64,000 bases of DNA from Arthrobacter sp. efr-133-TYG-118 (GTDB lineage: Bacteria; Actinomycetota; Actinomycetes; Actinomycetales; Micrococcaceae): contig NZ_JARVRH010000004.1 of assembly GCF_030209755.1 (NCBI RefSeq), positions 248,001 through 312,000 of the forward strand, in the 5' to 3' direction. Shown here piece after piece: positions 9,933 to 18,616 of the stretch; position 1 is the first letter of the stretch, and every line of letters begins with the position of its first letter. The notes below the pieces were generated by a model. It was not told the DNA's origin and did no database searches. It was given only the letters and a program-made list of their open reading frames with translations. The position numbers and the translations under genes are program-made.

Positions 9933-11264
9933 TTAGCGGCGGTCGCCGTCGTACACCGAATCGTCGAGATCCGCTTCGCGGAGCTTCTGCCGCCTTTCGA
10001 GCCAGGGCCCCACCCAGTAACCGATCACGACGCCGATCCCCACCTCCGCGGCGATCCAGACTGCCGTCCACCGCGGGTCCGGGCCGATCTCGGTGAGGCG
10101 ACCGATTCCGGCGGAACCGCGCGCCAGCAAGGCAAGGCCTCCGGCCAAAGCCCCGGCCACAGCCCCGATGAGCGCGCCGAGGATCAACGTGGAAACAGGG
10201 GCGGTGAACCAGCGCGCCTTGATCTTGATGGAGAGCCATTCGTCGAAGTGGTTCTCCCCCGCGCGCAGGAACCACCAGCCCGCCAACAGGCCGGCGATCA
10301 CCGGAAGGGCAAGGGCCGCGGCGCCGAAGTCGAGCTGCCCGGTGGGCAGTGCGCCGAAAACAGGAATGGCAGGCAGGGGCCCCACGGCGGTGCCCAGCGG
10401 CCCGACGTGTGAGCCGACACCGAGGGAGAACCCGGCGCCGGAGGACCAAGCCAAAGTGAAAACCGCCAGATTAGGCAGGTAGCCGAGCTGGGCGATGGTC
10501 AGGACGCCGCCGCCGAGGGCCCCGGCTTTCAGGCCTTCGTAGACGGCGATGATGTCCGTCCAGTGCATGACAAGGTCGACGGCGAGCAGCGTCGCTGAGA
10601 GTGTCATGGCTGCCATGATCGCCACGAATCCGGCCTTGATAGCGGACCCAAAGTAGGAACCGGCCCAACGGGAATGTTGGCTTGTGCGTGCGAGCCAATC
10701 GACGGCGTCGACGCCAATGAGCCTGCTCCAGGAGCCGGACTCACGCCGGGCCCCCACCACCATGCCGAGGCCGAACGGGATAAGCGGCAGTAACGCAGCG
10801 AACCAGATGTTGATGACGACATCCTGCGTGCGGCACACGAATCCGGTGGCCGCGCCGAACGCCCCGTAGACAAGCAACGCTCCGAAGAAGGCCTGCCACA
10901 GCTGGTCCGTGTAGGAAGCCCTGGCCAGTCGGCGGCCAGCGCGCCACGCCAGGAGGAAGGGGACCAACGTCAGTCCGAGCGGGATAAGGGACAGCATCCC
11001 GGAACCCGGTAGGCCTGCGGTTCCCATGTTGACGGTGGCAAGCTGCAGCGGCACACCGTGGACGAGGAGCCAGGTTTGGCCAGCCAAACGTGCCAGGAAA
11101 TCGATGGTGTGGTTCTGGAATCCGTCAGTTGCCCAGACGCCGATCAGCGGCAGGACCACCACGAGCGCCGAGATGATAGCGGCCTGGGCCGACTCAAGGG
11201 CACCCTGCAGCCACAAAGGCATGGGCAGGCCATGGTTACCGGTCTGATCAGCGCGCAGTTTCAT
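9933..11264 (-). CDS. DUF6350 / PerM-like polytopic membrane protein
   Basis: A 443-aa membrane protein with about ten hydrophobic segments, resembling the DUF6350 family to which mycobacterial PerM belongs (a membrane protein linked to cell division and envelope stress). Readable family-like stretches include AALVVVLPLIGVWATDGF-type TM1, the Gly-rich PFGLGMVVGARRESGSW loop and a conserved GGGVLTIAQLGYLPNLAVFTL segment. Position upstream of purN matches the mycobacterial gene order, which supports the assignment. The role is inferred from the family. Confidence 0.75.
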   Translation of the reverse strand: MKLRADQTGNHGLPMPLWLQGALESAQAAIISALVVVLPLIGVWATDGFQNHTIDFLARLAGQTWLLVHGVPLQLATVNMGTAGLPGSGMLSLIPLGLTLVPFLLAWRAGRRLARASYTDQLWQAFFGALLVYGAFGAATGFVCRTQDVVINIWFAALLPLIPFGLGMVVGARRESGSWSRLIGVDAVDWLARTSQHSRWAGSYFGSAIKAGFVAIMAAMTLSATLLAVDLVMHWTDIIAVYEGLKAGALGGGVLTIAQLGYLPNLAVFTLAWSSGAGFSLGVGSHVGPLGTAVGPLPAIPVFGALPTGQLDFGAAALALPVIAGLLAGWWFLRAGENHFDEWLSIKIKARWFTAPVSTLILGALIGAVAGALAGGLALLARGSAGIGRLTEIGPDPRWTAVWIAAEVGIGVVIGYWVGPWLERRQKLREADLDDSVYDGDRR

Positions 11265-11596
11265 CGTGTTCTATCGTGCCACGGCGTGCCCCACTCCCCC
11301 GGCAGGCGCCCGCACAGCCCGCAGATCCACCAACGCCCGCTCACTTATATCCCCCTCCCGGCCAACGCCCGCTCACTTATGGGGCGCGCACGCCAGACGC
11401 TCCTGCACGACCGCCGCGCCGCCGTCGTTTATGTGAGCGAGCGTCGGGGGAAAACGCCACACATGTGAGCGAGCGTCGGGGCCCGCCGCGGCCCGTCGGG
11501 GCGCGTCGAACCGTCGGGGCGCCGCCGATCCCAGCGCTTTTTGCATATGTCAGACGTAAAATTGGAGTGTTCGCAATAGGTGGATGGAGGGCATAA
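11265..11596. repeat. Intergenic region with paired 32-bp-period repeats
   Basis: A 332-base gap between divergent genes. CCAACGCCCGCTCACTTAT occurs at 11330-11348 and 11362-11380 (period 32). Inverted relatives TATGTGAGCGAGCGTCGGGG and CATGTGAGCGAGCGTCGGGG occur at 11430-11449 and 11462-11481 (again period 32). CGTCGGGGC recurs twice more by 11522. The DUF4383 gene promoter presumably lies in the AT-richer stretch at about 11540-11585. No gene seen. Confidence 0.6.
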
Positions 11597-12061
11597 ATGA
11601 CTACCGCAACCCCACATGCACATGGTGTTCACTTTGGACGGACGGACATCCAGAACATCGGCATGGGTGTAGGTATTCTGATGGCGCTGGTGGGCCTTCT
11701 CGGATTCATTCCGGGCATCACCATGCGGTACGGGGAATTGCAGTTCTTCGGGCCAAATTCGCACGCAATGCTCCTGGGTGTGTTCCAGGTGTCGCTGCTG
11801 CTCAACATTGTGCAACTGCTCATCGGCGGAACGAGCTGGGCGATGTCCCGCTCGGGCGGCCATAGCGCACGCAATATCCTGATGAGCTTCGGTGCCTTGT
11901 ACATCGTGCTCAGTGTGTACGGACTGAGTGTCGGGGTTGATTCGGCGGCCAACTTCCTGTCGCTGAACACGCTCGACAACTGGACGTTCATGGTGTTGGG
12001 CATCCTGATGGTCGCCGCAGGCTGGATGTTTTCACGACATCTGGCTGACGACGCAAAATAG
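11597..12061 (+). CDS. DUF4383 family membrane protein
   Basis: A 154-aa protein with four hydrophobic helices, resembling the DUF4383 family common in actinobacteria (motifs GFIPGIT near residue 37, HLLLGVFQ-like HAMLLGVFQVSLLLNIVQLLIG, and a final ADDAK tail). GGAGGGCATAA precedes the ATG. Function in the family is not established. It stands alone between a repeat-containing gap and the gentisate cluster. Confidence 0.75.
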   Translation: MTTATPHAHGVHFGRTDIQNIGMGVGILMALVGLLGFIPGITMRYGELQFFGPNSHAMLLGVFQVSLLLNIVQLLIGGTSWAMSRSGGHSARNILMSFGALYIVLSVYGLSVGVDSAANFLSLNTLDNWTFMVLGILMVAAGWMFSRHLADDAK

Positions 12062-12217
12062 ACCTGTTCACAAGCCCGGATTGAGTTAGCCCGGGATTAC
12101 AGGAGCCGCCAATGGGTAGGATCTACAGCCAAATCTGAATAGTCATACAAGCGGTTGGTGCAGTTCCTGCGGTGAAGAAGCCGGGGGCTGTGCCAACCTT
12201 CTTTGTGCCCGACGCCG

Positions 12218-12949
12218 TCAGATCCACTTGGGTGCCGCCGGCACCGGCCCAGCAACCCCAGCCACCCCGTCGGTCCCGCGCCCGGTGGCCCATTGCACGA
12301 CGCCGGGCAGCGGCCCGGTGATCACGACGGCGGCGTCCGGGTCCCCGAAGACCAGGCCGGTGCCGGCGACTTTGACCAACAACCCGGTGTCGGTGCCGCG
12401 GGTGGACCACGCGGACGTGATGTCGCGGAGCAGCCGTTCCAGTACCGACGCCGGGATGTCGCCGAATGATGCTCCGTTGTCGAGGTCCACGGCATGGACC
12501 CAGACTTCGCGGGTGCGCATCCAGACGGTTTCCGACGCCGGGACTTCCCTGCCTTGGATGGTCCGGACCGTGTGGTGCCAGGCGTCCTCGGGCAGGTCGC
12601 GCCATTCCACGCTCAGGTGCACGGCGGAGTGGTCAAACAGGTTCCGCAAGGCAATGGGAGACAGGGTGGCGCCGAAGTTGATTTCCTCATCCCGCACCGC
12701 GACGGAGGGGTACATCGGAGTCTCCACGCCGGTCGAGGCCCATTCAACCAGCCGGGCGATGGCCCGGGCGTTGTAGCCGATGTGTGCTACAACGTGGCGG
12801 CGGCTCCAGCCGGGAAGCAGCGAACCGCCGTCGAGCTCCGCGTCGCTGAGTTCGTTGAGCTTGCGGGCGAAAAACGCGGTCCCCCGCCGGGCCTGCAGCA
12901 GTTGTTCCTGCAGGCCCGGATCGGTGGTCAGGTCGTGGCGGGCGACCAT
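12218..12949 (-). CDS. Mycothiol-dependent maleylpyruvate isomerase
   Basis: Isomerises maleylpyruvate to fumarylpyruvate in the gentisate pathway, using mycothiol. A 243-aa protein of the DinB-like MDMPI fold: LLPGWSRRHVVAHIGYNARAIARLVEWA gives the first metal-ligand His, and later segments (SAVHLSVEWRDLP, VWMRTREVWVHAVDLD) supply the other Glu and His ligands. The C-terminal ~80 residues form the small MDMPI C domain. Its ATG overlaps the TGA of the upstream hydrolase gene by one base, so it is translationally coupled as the third gene of the operon. Confidence 0.88.
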   Translation of the reverse strand: MVARHDLTTDPGLQEQLLQARRGTAFFARKLNELSDAELDGGSLLPGWSRRHVVAHIGYNARAIARLVEWASTGVETPMYPSVAVRDEEINFGATLSPIALRNLFDHSAVHLSVEWRDLPEDAWHHTVRTIQGREVPASETVWMRTREVWVHAVDLDNGASFGDIPASVLERLLRDITSAWSTRGTDTGLLVKVAGTGLVFGDPDAAVVITGPLPGVVQWATGRGTDGVAGVAGPVPAAPKWI

Positions 12950-13776
12950 CAGGCTTCCTTGACCACGCGGTTGTTCAGCTGGCCCAGGCCCTCGATGGTG
13001 GTGACCAGGAACTGGCCTTCCTGCAGGTACCGCTTGGGGTCCTGGGCGTGGCCCACCCCGCCGGGCGTACCGGTCGCGATGACGTCGCCCGGGTTCAGCG
13101 TGATGATGGTCGAGATGTAGGACACCAGGTACTCGGGCGTGAACACGAGGTCCCCGGTGGGGGTGCTCTGCTGGATCTCACCGTCCACCGCGGAGGTCAT
13201 CAAGGGCCCGGCCGTGAACTCGTCTTTGGTGACCAGGGCCGGTCCGAATGGCGTCGACTTCTCCCAGGTCTTGCCCTGCAGCCACTGGATGGTGCGGAAC
13301 TGGTAGTCGCGCATGCTGATGTCGTTCAGGACCGAGTACCCGGCGATGTGATCCTTGGCGTCGGCTTCGCTGATACGCCGGCCTTTCTTGCCGATCACGA
13401 CGGCGAGCTCGGCTTCCCAGTCAACGGTGTCCGATTCCTGCGGCAGCGCGAGGTCGTCGTTGGGGCCGATCAGGGATTCCTGGTACTTCGCGAACAGGGT
13501 GGGGTACTCGGGGATGTCCCGGCCCATCTCCTTGATGTGGTTGCGGTAGTTGTGGCCGACGCAGATGATCTTCCCCGGTGAGGGCACGACGGCGGCGAGG
13601 TCGGCGCCGTCGTACGCGTGCGTTGCGCCGTGGGCCGCCTCCGCGATGGCCGCCCATGCGGGTTCCTGCAGGAGGGCGCCCACGTCGGAGAACCCGTCGA
13701 TCTCGGTCAGGGTGTTGCCGTCCTGGCGGACGGCCGTCGTCGTGCCGGCGGAAGTGCGGAGGGTGAGGAGTCTCAT
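12949..13776 (-). CDS. Fumarylpyruvate hydrolase (FAH family)
   Basis: Hydrolyses fumarylpyruvate to fumarate and pyruvate, the last gentisate-pathway step. The 275-aa protein begins MRLLTLRTSAGTTTAVR and has the FAH core: ICVGHNYRNHIKEMG, the metal-ligand region DTVDWEAELAVVIGKKG and GDVIATGTPGGVG. The ATG at 13776 overlaps the dioxygenase stop codon as ATGA. A longer in-frame reading into the dioxygenase gene exists, but the coupled ATG matches family starts. Confidence 0.9.
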   Translation of the reverse strand: MRLLTLRTSAGTTTAVRQDGNTLTEIDGFSDVGALLQEPAWAAIAEAAHGATHAYDGADLAAVVPSPGKIICVGHNYRNHIKEMGRDIPEYPTLFAKYQESLIGPNDDLALPQESDTVDWEAELAVVIGKKGRRISEADAKDHIAGYSVLNDISMRDYQFRTIQWLQGKTWEKSTPFGPALVTKDEFTAGPLMTSAVDGEIQQSTPTGDLVFTPEYLVSYISTIITLNPGDVIATGTPGGVGHAQDPKRYLQEGQFLVTTIEGLGQLNNRVVKEA

Positions 13777-14921
13777 TTGTTGCGTCCTTCGATGTACGTG
13801 CGGTTGAAATTCAGTCGTTCGAAAATGGGGGCGTCGCTGAAGCGGAAGAGATCGAACTCGCTCTCGGCCTGAAGCGACCACAAAGCCCAGGACGGAACCA
13901 CGAACAGGTCGCCCTTCGCCAGGACCGTGGACTCCCCGTTGAGGACCACGGTGCCGGTGCCTTCGAAGACCTGCCACACGCTGGAGCCGACTTCGCGCAC
14001 GGCCTCGGTGGAAGCCCCGGCCCGCAGCCGGTGGAACTCGGCACGGATGGTGGGCATGACGTCCCCGCCGGTGGTCGGGTTGGTGTAGCGCACGGCGGCG
14101 TGTCCCTGGGACACCGTGGCGGGGTGTCCTTCGTCTTCGAGGAGCAGCTGCTCGCGCAGGGCGGCGTCCGTGTGCTCCCAGCGGTAAGCCGCGATGGGCG
14201 AGTTGGTGGTGTCATCCAGTCCGGACAGCGGACGGAGGCCCGGGTGCGCCCAGAGCCGCTCGGAGCGTGAGACGTCCGGGGTGGCCTCATCCGTGACCCG
14301 TTCGGTCCCGAATTCGAAGAATCCCGCGTCCGCGTAGTGCACGAACGGGATGTCCAGTCCGTCGATCCACGCCATCGGCTGGTCGGTGTCGTTGTGGTGG
14401 CCGTGGAAGTTCCAGCCCGGCGTCAGCAGGAAGTCCCCGCGGCGCATCGCCACCGGATCCCCGTTCACCACGGTCCACACCCCTTCACCCTCGACGACGA
14501 AGCGGAACGCGTTCTGCGAGTGACGGTGTTCCGGGGCTGTTTCGTGCGCGCCCAGATACTGGATCGCGGCCCACAAGGTCGGCGTTGCATACGGCGTGCC
14601 GGCCAGGCCCGGGTTGGCCAAAGCCATGGCACGGCGCTCCCCACCCCGGCCCACCGGAACCAGGTCCCCGGCACGGGCAGCCAGCGGGTACAGATCGTTC
14701 CAGCGCCACACGTGCGGCACGGCCTTCGGGGACGGCACCATCGGCATCAGGTCCGCGATCTCCGTCCACAGCGGGATCAGGTTCCCGGATTCGAAGTCGC
14801 GGTACAACTGTGCAAGCTGCTCGGCTTCCTCCGGCGTCGGCTCCGGAACCGCGTGCGCAGTGCCAGCGGAATGATCAGCGGCAACTGATTCATGTGTTGT
14901 GCTATCGGCGCTGATGGACAC
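13773..14921 (-). CDS. Gentisate 1,2-dioxygenase
   Basis: Fe(II) bicupin ring-cleaving enzyme converting gentisate to maleylpyruvate. It is 382 aa long, as expected for the family. The first cupin carries the iron ligands in APEHRHSQNAFRFVVEGEG and the later His in TPGWNFHGHHND; the second cupin ends with KGDLFVVPSWALWSL. The start is GTG at 14921, with GAGGAGG 8-14 bases upstream. First gene of the minus-strand operon dioxygenase, hydrolase, isomerase; an IclR-type palindrome lies 79 bases upstream at 15000-15016. Confidence 0.93.
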   Translation of the reverse strand: MSISADSTTHESVAADHSAGTAHAVPEPTPEEAEQLAQLYRDFESGNLIPLWTEIADLMPMVPSPKAVPHVWRWNDLYPLAARAGDLVPVGRGGERRAMALANPGLAGTPYATPTLWAAIQYLGAHETAPEHRHSQNAFRFVVEGEGVWTVVNGDPVAMRRGDFLLTPGWNFHGHHNDTDQPMAWIDGLDIPFVHYADAGFFEFGTERVTDEATPDVSRSERLWAHPGLRPLSGLDDTTNSPIAAYRWEHTDAALREQLLLEDEGHPATVSQGHAAVRYTNPTTGGDVMPTIRAEFHRLRAGASTEAVREVGSSVWQVFEGTGTVVLNGESTVLAKGDLFVVPSWALWSLQAESEFDLFRFSDAPIFERLNFNRTYIEGRNK

Positions 14922-14999
14922 AGGGGGCCTCCTCGAGGGGTACGGGACAGTTTTGGCGTACTCCAGACCCTAGGGAAGCCCTCAAGTGATCTCCAGCAT

Positions 15000-15016
15000 A
15001 TTCTGCCAGCCAGAAT
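15000..15016. promoter_or_regulatory. Putative IclR operator upstream of the gentisate operon
   Basis: Palindrome ATTCTG-N5-CAGAAT, 79 bases before the dioxygenase start. An identical pair of half-sites with the same 5-base spacing lies at 15886-15902 by the regulator and transporter genes. The match of two independent 17-mers in the two relevant promoters is the evidence; binding is inferred. Confidence 0.65.
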
Positions 15017-15026
15017 CCACTGGCCC

Positions 15027-15086
15027 AACTGACTGGCAGTAGATGTCGTTATGGGCCCTCAAAACGACATCTATTGCGAGTCAGTT
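15027..15086. terminator. Hairpin repeat of the GCGAGTCAGTT family
   Basis: 24-base arms 15027-15050 and 15063-15086 pair at 22 of 24 positions around a 12-base loop. The 3' end GCGAGTCAGTT matches the hairpin at 8799-8846. It starts 8 bases after the IclR gene stop and probably terminates that transcript. Confidence 0.65.
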
Positions 15087-15093
15087 GGGTGCG

Positions 15094-15894
15094 CTACGAC
15101 TCACGTTCGGCCGGATTTGCCGCAATGTCAATCTCCAATTGGCGCTGGGTTTCCCGCAGGATACCCACGAGTCCGCTGTCGAAGAGCCTGCGGAACCTTG
15201 CCACGGGAGTCGCGACGCTCAGCGCACCCACGGCAACACCCTGCCTGTTGTGGAGGGCCACCCCTAAAGCGCTGATCCCTTCCTCGGTGCCCTCGAAATT
15301 CGCGGCGAATCCGTTGCTCCGGATAGTCTCAAGCTCGCGGAGGAAGGCCGGATATTCGGCGTCGGGAATGTTGTCCCCGCCGATCTCCGCATTGTGGCTG
15401 CGGAACAACTGCTCAATCATGGCGGGCTCCAGCTCGGCCAACAATGCCTTGCCGCCCGAGGCCTTGTTCGCGGGAAGTACGGTTCCCTGCCGGTCGCCTA
15501 CCCGCAGGGCGTTGGTCCCTTCCACCGTCGCAAGGAACCTCACCTTGGTACCCACACGCACCATGAGATTGACGGTCTCGTTGATCCGGCCGCTCAGGAG
15601 TTCCATGTGCGGCTGGGCCACCGTGCGCAGCAAACGGGTCCAACTGAGTCCTGCCGGTCCGACCCCCATGGCCGGCCCGGGCACGTAGCGGCGGGTCTCG
15701 TCCTGGACCGCGAACCCCCGGTAGACCAGCATGGCCAACAGCCGGTGGGCAGTGGACGGGGCGACACCCAACTCCGCGGCGGCGTCCTTGAGTCGCAGGC
15801 TGCCGCCGTCCCGCAAGAGCTGGAGGAGTTGCAGGGCGTTGTCCACGGCCTCAATGGAGTAGGCCGGTTTCTTGCGGGCTGGAAGATTCTGCAC
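15094..15894 (-). CDS. IclR-family regulator of the 3-hydroxybenzoate/gentisate genes
   Basis: A 266-aa DNA-binding regulator. The winged helix-turn-helix occupies about residues 12-75 (AVDNALQLLQLLRDGG, LKDAAAELGVAPSTAHRLLAMLVYRGF). The effector domain follows, with GGKALLAELEP and a C-terminal GALSVATPVARF. It lies between the two catabolic transcription units and is 48 bases from the divergent importer gene. The start is GTG at 15894, which sits inside a putative operator (15886-15902), implying autorepression. The likely effector is gentisate or 3-hydroxybenzoate, by context. Confidence 0.88.
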   Translation of the reverse strand: MQNLPARKKPAYSIEAVDNALQLLQLLRDGGSLRLKDAAAELGVAPSTAHRLLAMLVYRGFAVQDETRRYVPGPAMGVGPAGLSWTRLLRTVAQPHMELLSGRINETVNLMVRVGTKVRFLATVEGTNALRVGDRQGTVLPANKASGGKALLAELEPAMIEQLFRSHNAEIGGDNIPDAEYPAFLRELETIRSNGFAANFEGTEEGISALGVALHNRQGVAVGALSVATPVARFRRLFDSGLVGILRETQRQLEIDIAANPAERES

Positions 15895-15902
15895 GACAGA
15901 AT
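15886..15902. promoter_or_regulatory. Putative IclR operator between regulator and importer
   Basis: ATTCTG-N5-CAGAAT palindrome overlapping the GTG start of the IclR gene and 40 bases before the importer ATG. It has the same half-sites and spacing as 15000-15016. Confidence 0.65.
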
Positions 15903-15941
15903 TCTATTGGTGCCGGCGAGCGTGGGCCACACAGTGGTGGG

Positions 15942-17249
15942 ATGAATCACACACCATCCGCTGCAGCGCCGGAGCGGACCCAACGGCACCACTCTCCCGA
16001 AGCATCCGCCCGGTTCTCCAAGCGTTCCGCCGCCGCTGTGCTGGTCTGCTGGTTGCTAGTGGTTTTCGACGGCTATGACCTCATCGTCTACGGCACCGTG
16101 CAATCGTCCCTCATCACCAACACAGGCTGGGGGCTCACCAAAGCGACGGCCGGCACGGTCGGTTCGATGGCGTTCCTGGGCATGATGATCGGAGCCATCT
16201 TCGCCGGCAGGATGTCGGACAGTTGGGGCCGCCGACGGACCATCATCGCCTGCGCCGCGCTGTTTTCGCTCTTCACCATCCTGTGCGCGTTCTCCCCGAA
16301 CGCCTTCGTCTTCGGGGGCTTACGCCTACTGGCCGGCATCGGCCTGGGCGGGCTTGTCCCCTCGGCAAATGCCTTGGTCGCGGAACTGGTCCCCGCCAAA
16401 TGGCGGTCCACCATCGCCACGCTGATGATGTCCGGAGTGCCGATCGGCGGCTCGATTGCCGCGTTGGCAGGCATTCCGCTGATTCCCGTATTCGGCTGGC
16501 CGGTCATGTTCCTGGTGGCCGCAGTGGCCCTGCTCGTGGTAGTTCCGCTGGGCATGCGCTTCCTCCCGGAGACCCTCCCGGAGACGCTGCCGCCTGCAGA
16601 AAAAGCGAAACAAACAGTGGGCTTCAAGTCCCTGCTCCGTTCTCCGTACCTCGGCATGAGCCTCCTGTTCGCGATCTCCACCCTCGTGACGCTCTTTGCC
16701 TGGTACGGCCTGGGCACGTGGCTGCCGAACCTGATGCAACTGGCCGGCTACAACCTCGGATCAGCCCTGACGTTCGCGCTGGCACTCAACCTCGGTGCCG
16801 TCGTCGGCTCGGTAGCCACCGCTTGGGCGGGAACGCGCTTCGGTCCCATCCCGACGGCGATCGCGGCAGCCGCCGTCGCCGCCGTCGCGCTGGCCGTACT
16901 GGTGGCGGGTCCGCCCGTGGGGCTTGTCTACGTCATGTTGGTGCTGGCCGGGGTCGGCACCCACGGAACCCAGTGCCTCATCATCGCGGCCGTTGCCAGC
17001 CATTACCCGGCACACTTGCGGGGCACAGCGCTCGGCTGGGCCCTCGGCGTCGGCCGTATTGGCGCCGTCGCCGCACCCCAGGTAGGCGGGCTGCTCCTCG
17101 CAGCCGGGCTGGGCGTCAACTCGAACTTCCTGGCATTTGCCGGGGCCGCTGCCGTCGCGGCCATCCTGCTCGGCGCCATCGGCACGAAGATCAAAACCGC
17201 GAAAATCCAATCCAAAAGCACCACCTCTCTAGGAGCGAGCAATGTCTGA
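15942..17249 (+). CDS. MFS aromatic acid:H+ symporter (AAHS family)
   Basis: A 435-aa, 12-helix importer, probably for 3-hydroxybenzoate or gentisate. AAHS hallmarks are the TM1 DGYDLIVYGT motif (residues ~47-56), with the acidic residues needed for aromatic acid uptake, and GRMSDSWGRRRTII in the loop after TM2. It is divergent from the regulator gene and overlaps the monooxygenase start by 8 bases, so uptake and first oxidation are co-expressed. Confidence 0.88.
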   Translation: MNHTPSAAAPERTQRHHSPEASARFSKRSAAAVLVCWLLVVFDGYDLIVYGTVQSSLITNTGWGLTKATAGTVGSMAFLGMMIGAIFAGRMSDSWGRRRTIIACAALFSLFTILCAFSPNAFVFGGLRLLAGIGLGGLVPSANALVAELVPAKWRSTIATLMMSGVPIGGSIAALAGIPLIPVFGWPVMFLVAAVALLVVVPLGMRFLPETLPETLPPAEKAKQTVGFKSLLRSPYLGMSLLFAISTLVTLFAWYGLGTWLPNLMQLAGYNLGSALTFALALNLGAVVGSVATAWAGTRFGPIPTAIAAAAVAAVALAVLVAGPPVGLVYVMLVLAGVGTHGTQCLIIAAVASHYPAHLRGTALGWALGVGRIGAVAAPQVGGLLLAAGLGVNSNFLAFAGAAAVAAILLGAIGTKIKTAKIQSKSTTSLGASNV

Positions 17250-18507
17250 CCGCAAACCGTCCACTGAAGTCCTCGTCGTCGGCGGAGGGATGGCCGGCCT
17301 TGCCGGCGCCCTGGCCCTCCGCGCAAACGGCGCCGAGGTGACGTTGGTTGAGCGGGCCCCCGAATTCGGCGAGGTCGGCGCGGGACTGCAGATGGCACCC
17401 AACGCCTCCCGCGTCCTGGAGCGTTGGGGTCTCCTCGAGAAGGCGCTCGAGATCGGCGTCCGGCCCAAGCATTTGGTGTTCCGCGACGCCCTGACTGGTG
17501 AGGAACTCACCCGTCAGACCCTCGGAGGCGAGTTCGAGGAGCGCTATGGCGCCCCGTACGTGGTGATCCACCGCAGCGACCTGCACCGGATCCTGTTGGA
17601 GGCCTGCCAGGACGCCGGCGTCCGTCTGGTGAACGACGTCGTCGTCGAGAAAGTGGAGACCGTGAACGGCCGCGGGATGGCCCACACGTCGAGTGGCGAC
17701 GTTTACGAGGCCGACGTCATGATCGGCGCCGACGGCCTCAAGTCCACGCTCCGCGCCGCCGTCGCGCAGGACGGGCCGGTGTCGTCGTCGTACGTCGCCT
17801 ATCGCGGAACGGTGCCCATCACGGCTGAGACCCCGGCGGCCGATCTCGAAGACGTCGTCGTCTACCTCGGGCCGGACTGCCACCTCGTGCAATACCCGCT
17901 GCGCAAAGGCGAACTGCTCAACACGGTGGCCGTTTTCAAGTCGCCTTCCTTCGAGCGCGGGGAGGAGCAATACGGTGGCGTCGACGAACTCGAGGCCGCT
18001 TACAAAGACTGCATTCCGGCAGTCCAGCTCGCGTTGCGGAACCTTGCGACCGGCATCCGCTGGCCCATGTACGATCGCGATCCCATCGAGAACTGGATCG
18101 ACGGCCGCCTGGTTCTGATGGGCGATGCCGCGCACCCCATGCTCCAGTACTTGGCCCAGGGGGCCTGCCAGGCGCTTGAAGACGCCGCGGTCCTCCAGGA
18201 CTCCACTGTCGGTTCCGTGTTCACCGACGACGGCGTGGACGCCGGTGCGTGGGACCGCGCCATCAGCGATTTCAACTCAGCCCGCGCAGCGCGCACGGCC
18301 CGCGTCCAGCGCACCGCGCGCATCTGGGGAGAGTCCTGGCACGTGTCCGGCGTCGGGCGCATCTTGCGGAACCTGCTGTTCAAGAGCCGCAAGGACGGCG
18401 ACTTCCAGTACAACGACTGGCTGTACGGCCAAGAGGGCGACGGCGTTCCGGCGGTTCCAGCGGACGGCACGGCGAGGAGTGCATCGTTGGCGGGAACGCA
18501 CGCCTAG
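17242..18507 (+). CDS. 3-hydroxybenzoate 6-monooxygenase (FAD)
   Basis: A group A flavoprotein hydroxylase that converts 3-hydroxybenzoate to gentisate with NAD(P)H and O2. It is 421 aa, with LVVGGGMAGLAGALALRANG (FAD ADP-binding), VMIGADGLKSTLR (the DG motif, ~residue 160) and GRLVLMGDAAHPMLQYLAQGACQALEDA (GD motif, ~residue 290). AGGAGCGAGC precedes the ATG, which overlaps the importer gene. Salicylate hydroxylase-like relatives share these motifs; the gentisate context decides for the 3-hydroxybenzoate 6-hydroxylase. Confidence 0.87.
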   Translation: MSDRKPSTEVLVVGGGMAGLAGALALRANGAEVTLVERAPEFGEVGAGLQMAPNASRVLERWGLLEKALEIGVRPKHLVFRDALTGEELTRQTLGGEFEERYGAPYVVIHRSDLHRILLEACQDAGVRLVNDVVVEKVETVNGRGMAHTSSGDVYEADVMIGADGLKSTLRAAVAQDGPVSSSYVAYRGTVPITAETPAADLEDVVVYLGPDCHLVQYPLRKGELLNTVAVFKSPSFERGEEQYGGVDELEAAYKDCIPAVQLALRNLATGIRWPMYDRDPIENWIDGRLVLMGDAAHPMLQYLAQGACQALEDAAVLQDSTVGSVFTDDGVDAGAWDRAISDFNSARAARTARVQRTARIWGESWHVSGVGRILRNLLFKSRKDGDFQYNDWLYGQEGDGVPAVPADGTARSASLAGTHA

Positions 18508-18616
18508 CAGCATCCGTTGTGTCAATTGTAAGTAAACAAATTGCTGGACTCCTGGAGCAGACCACCGCAGACTGACTACACGAGCCGCTTGGGTGCTTGC
18601 CGTTGAAAGGACAGTC

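Noticed and set aside
12123..12217. A protein-like minus-strand tail (GTQVDLTASGTKKVGTAPGF...TIQIWL) just past the maleylpyruvate isomerase stop
   Set aside because: It is in another frame from the isomerase and has no start of its own. It may be a remnant of a lost gene but cannot be supported.
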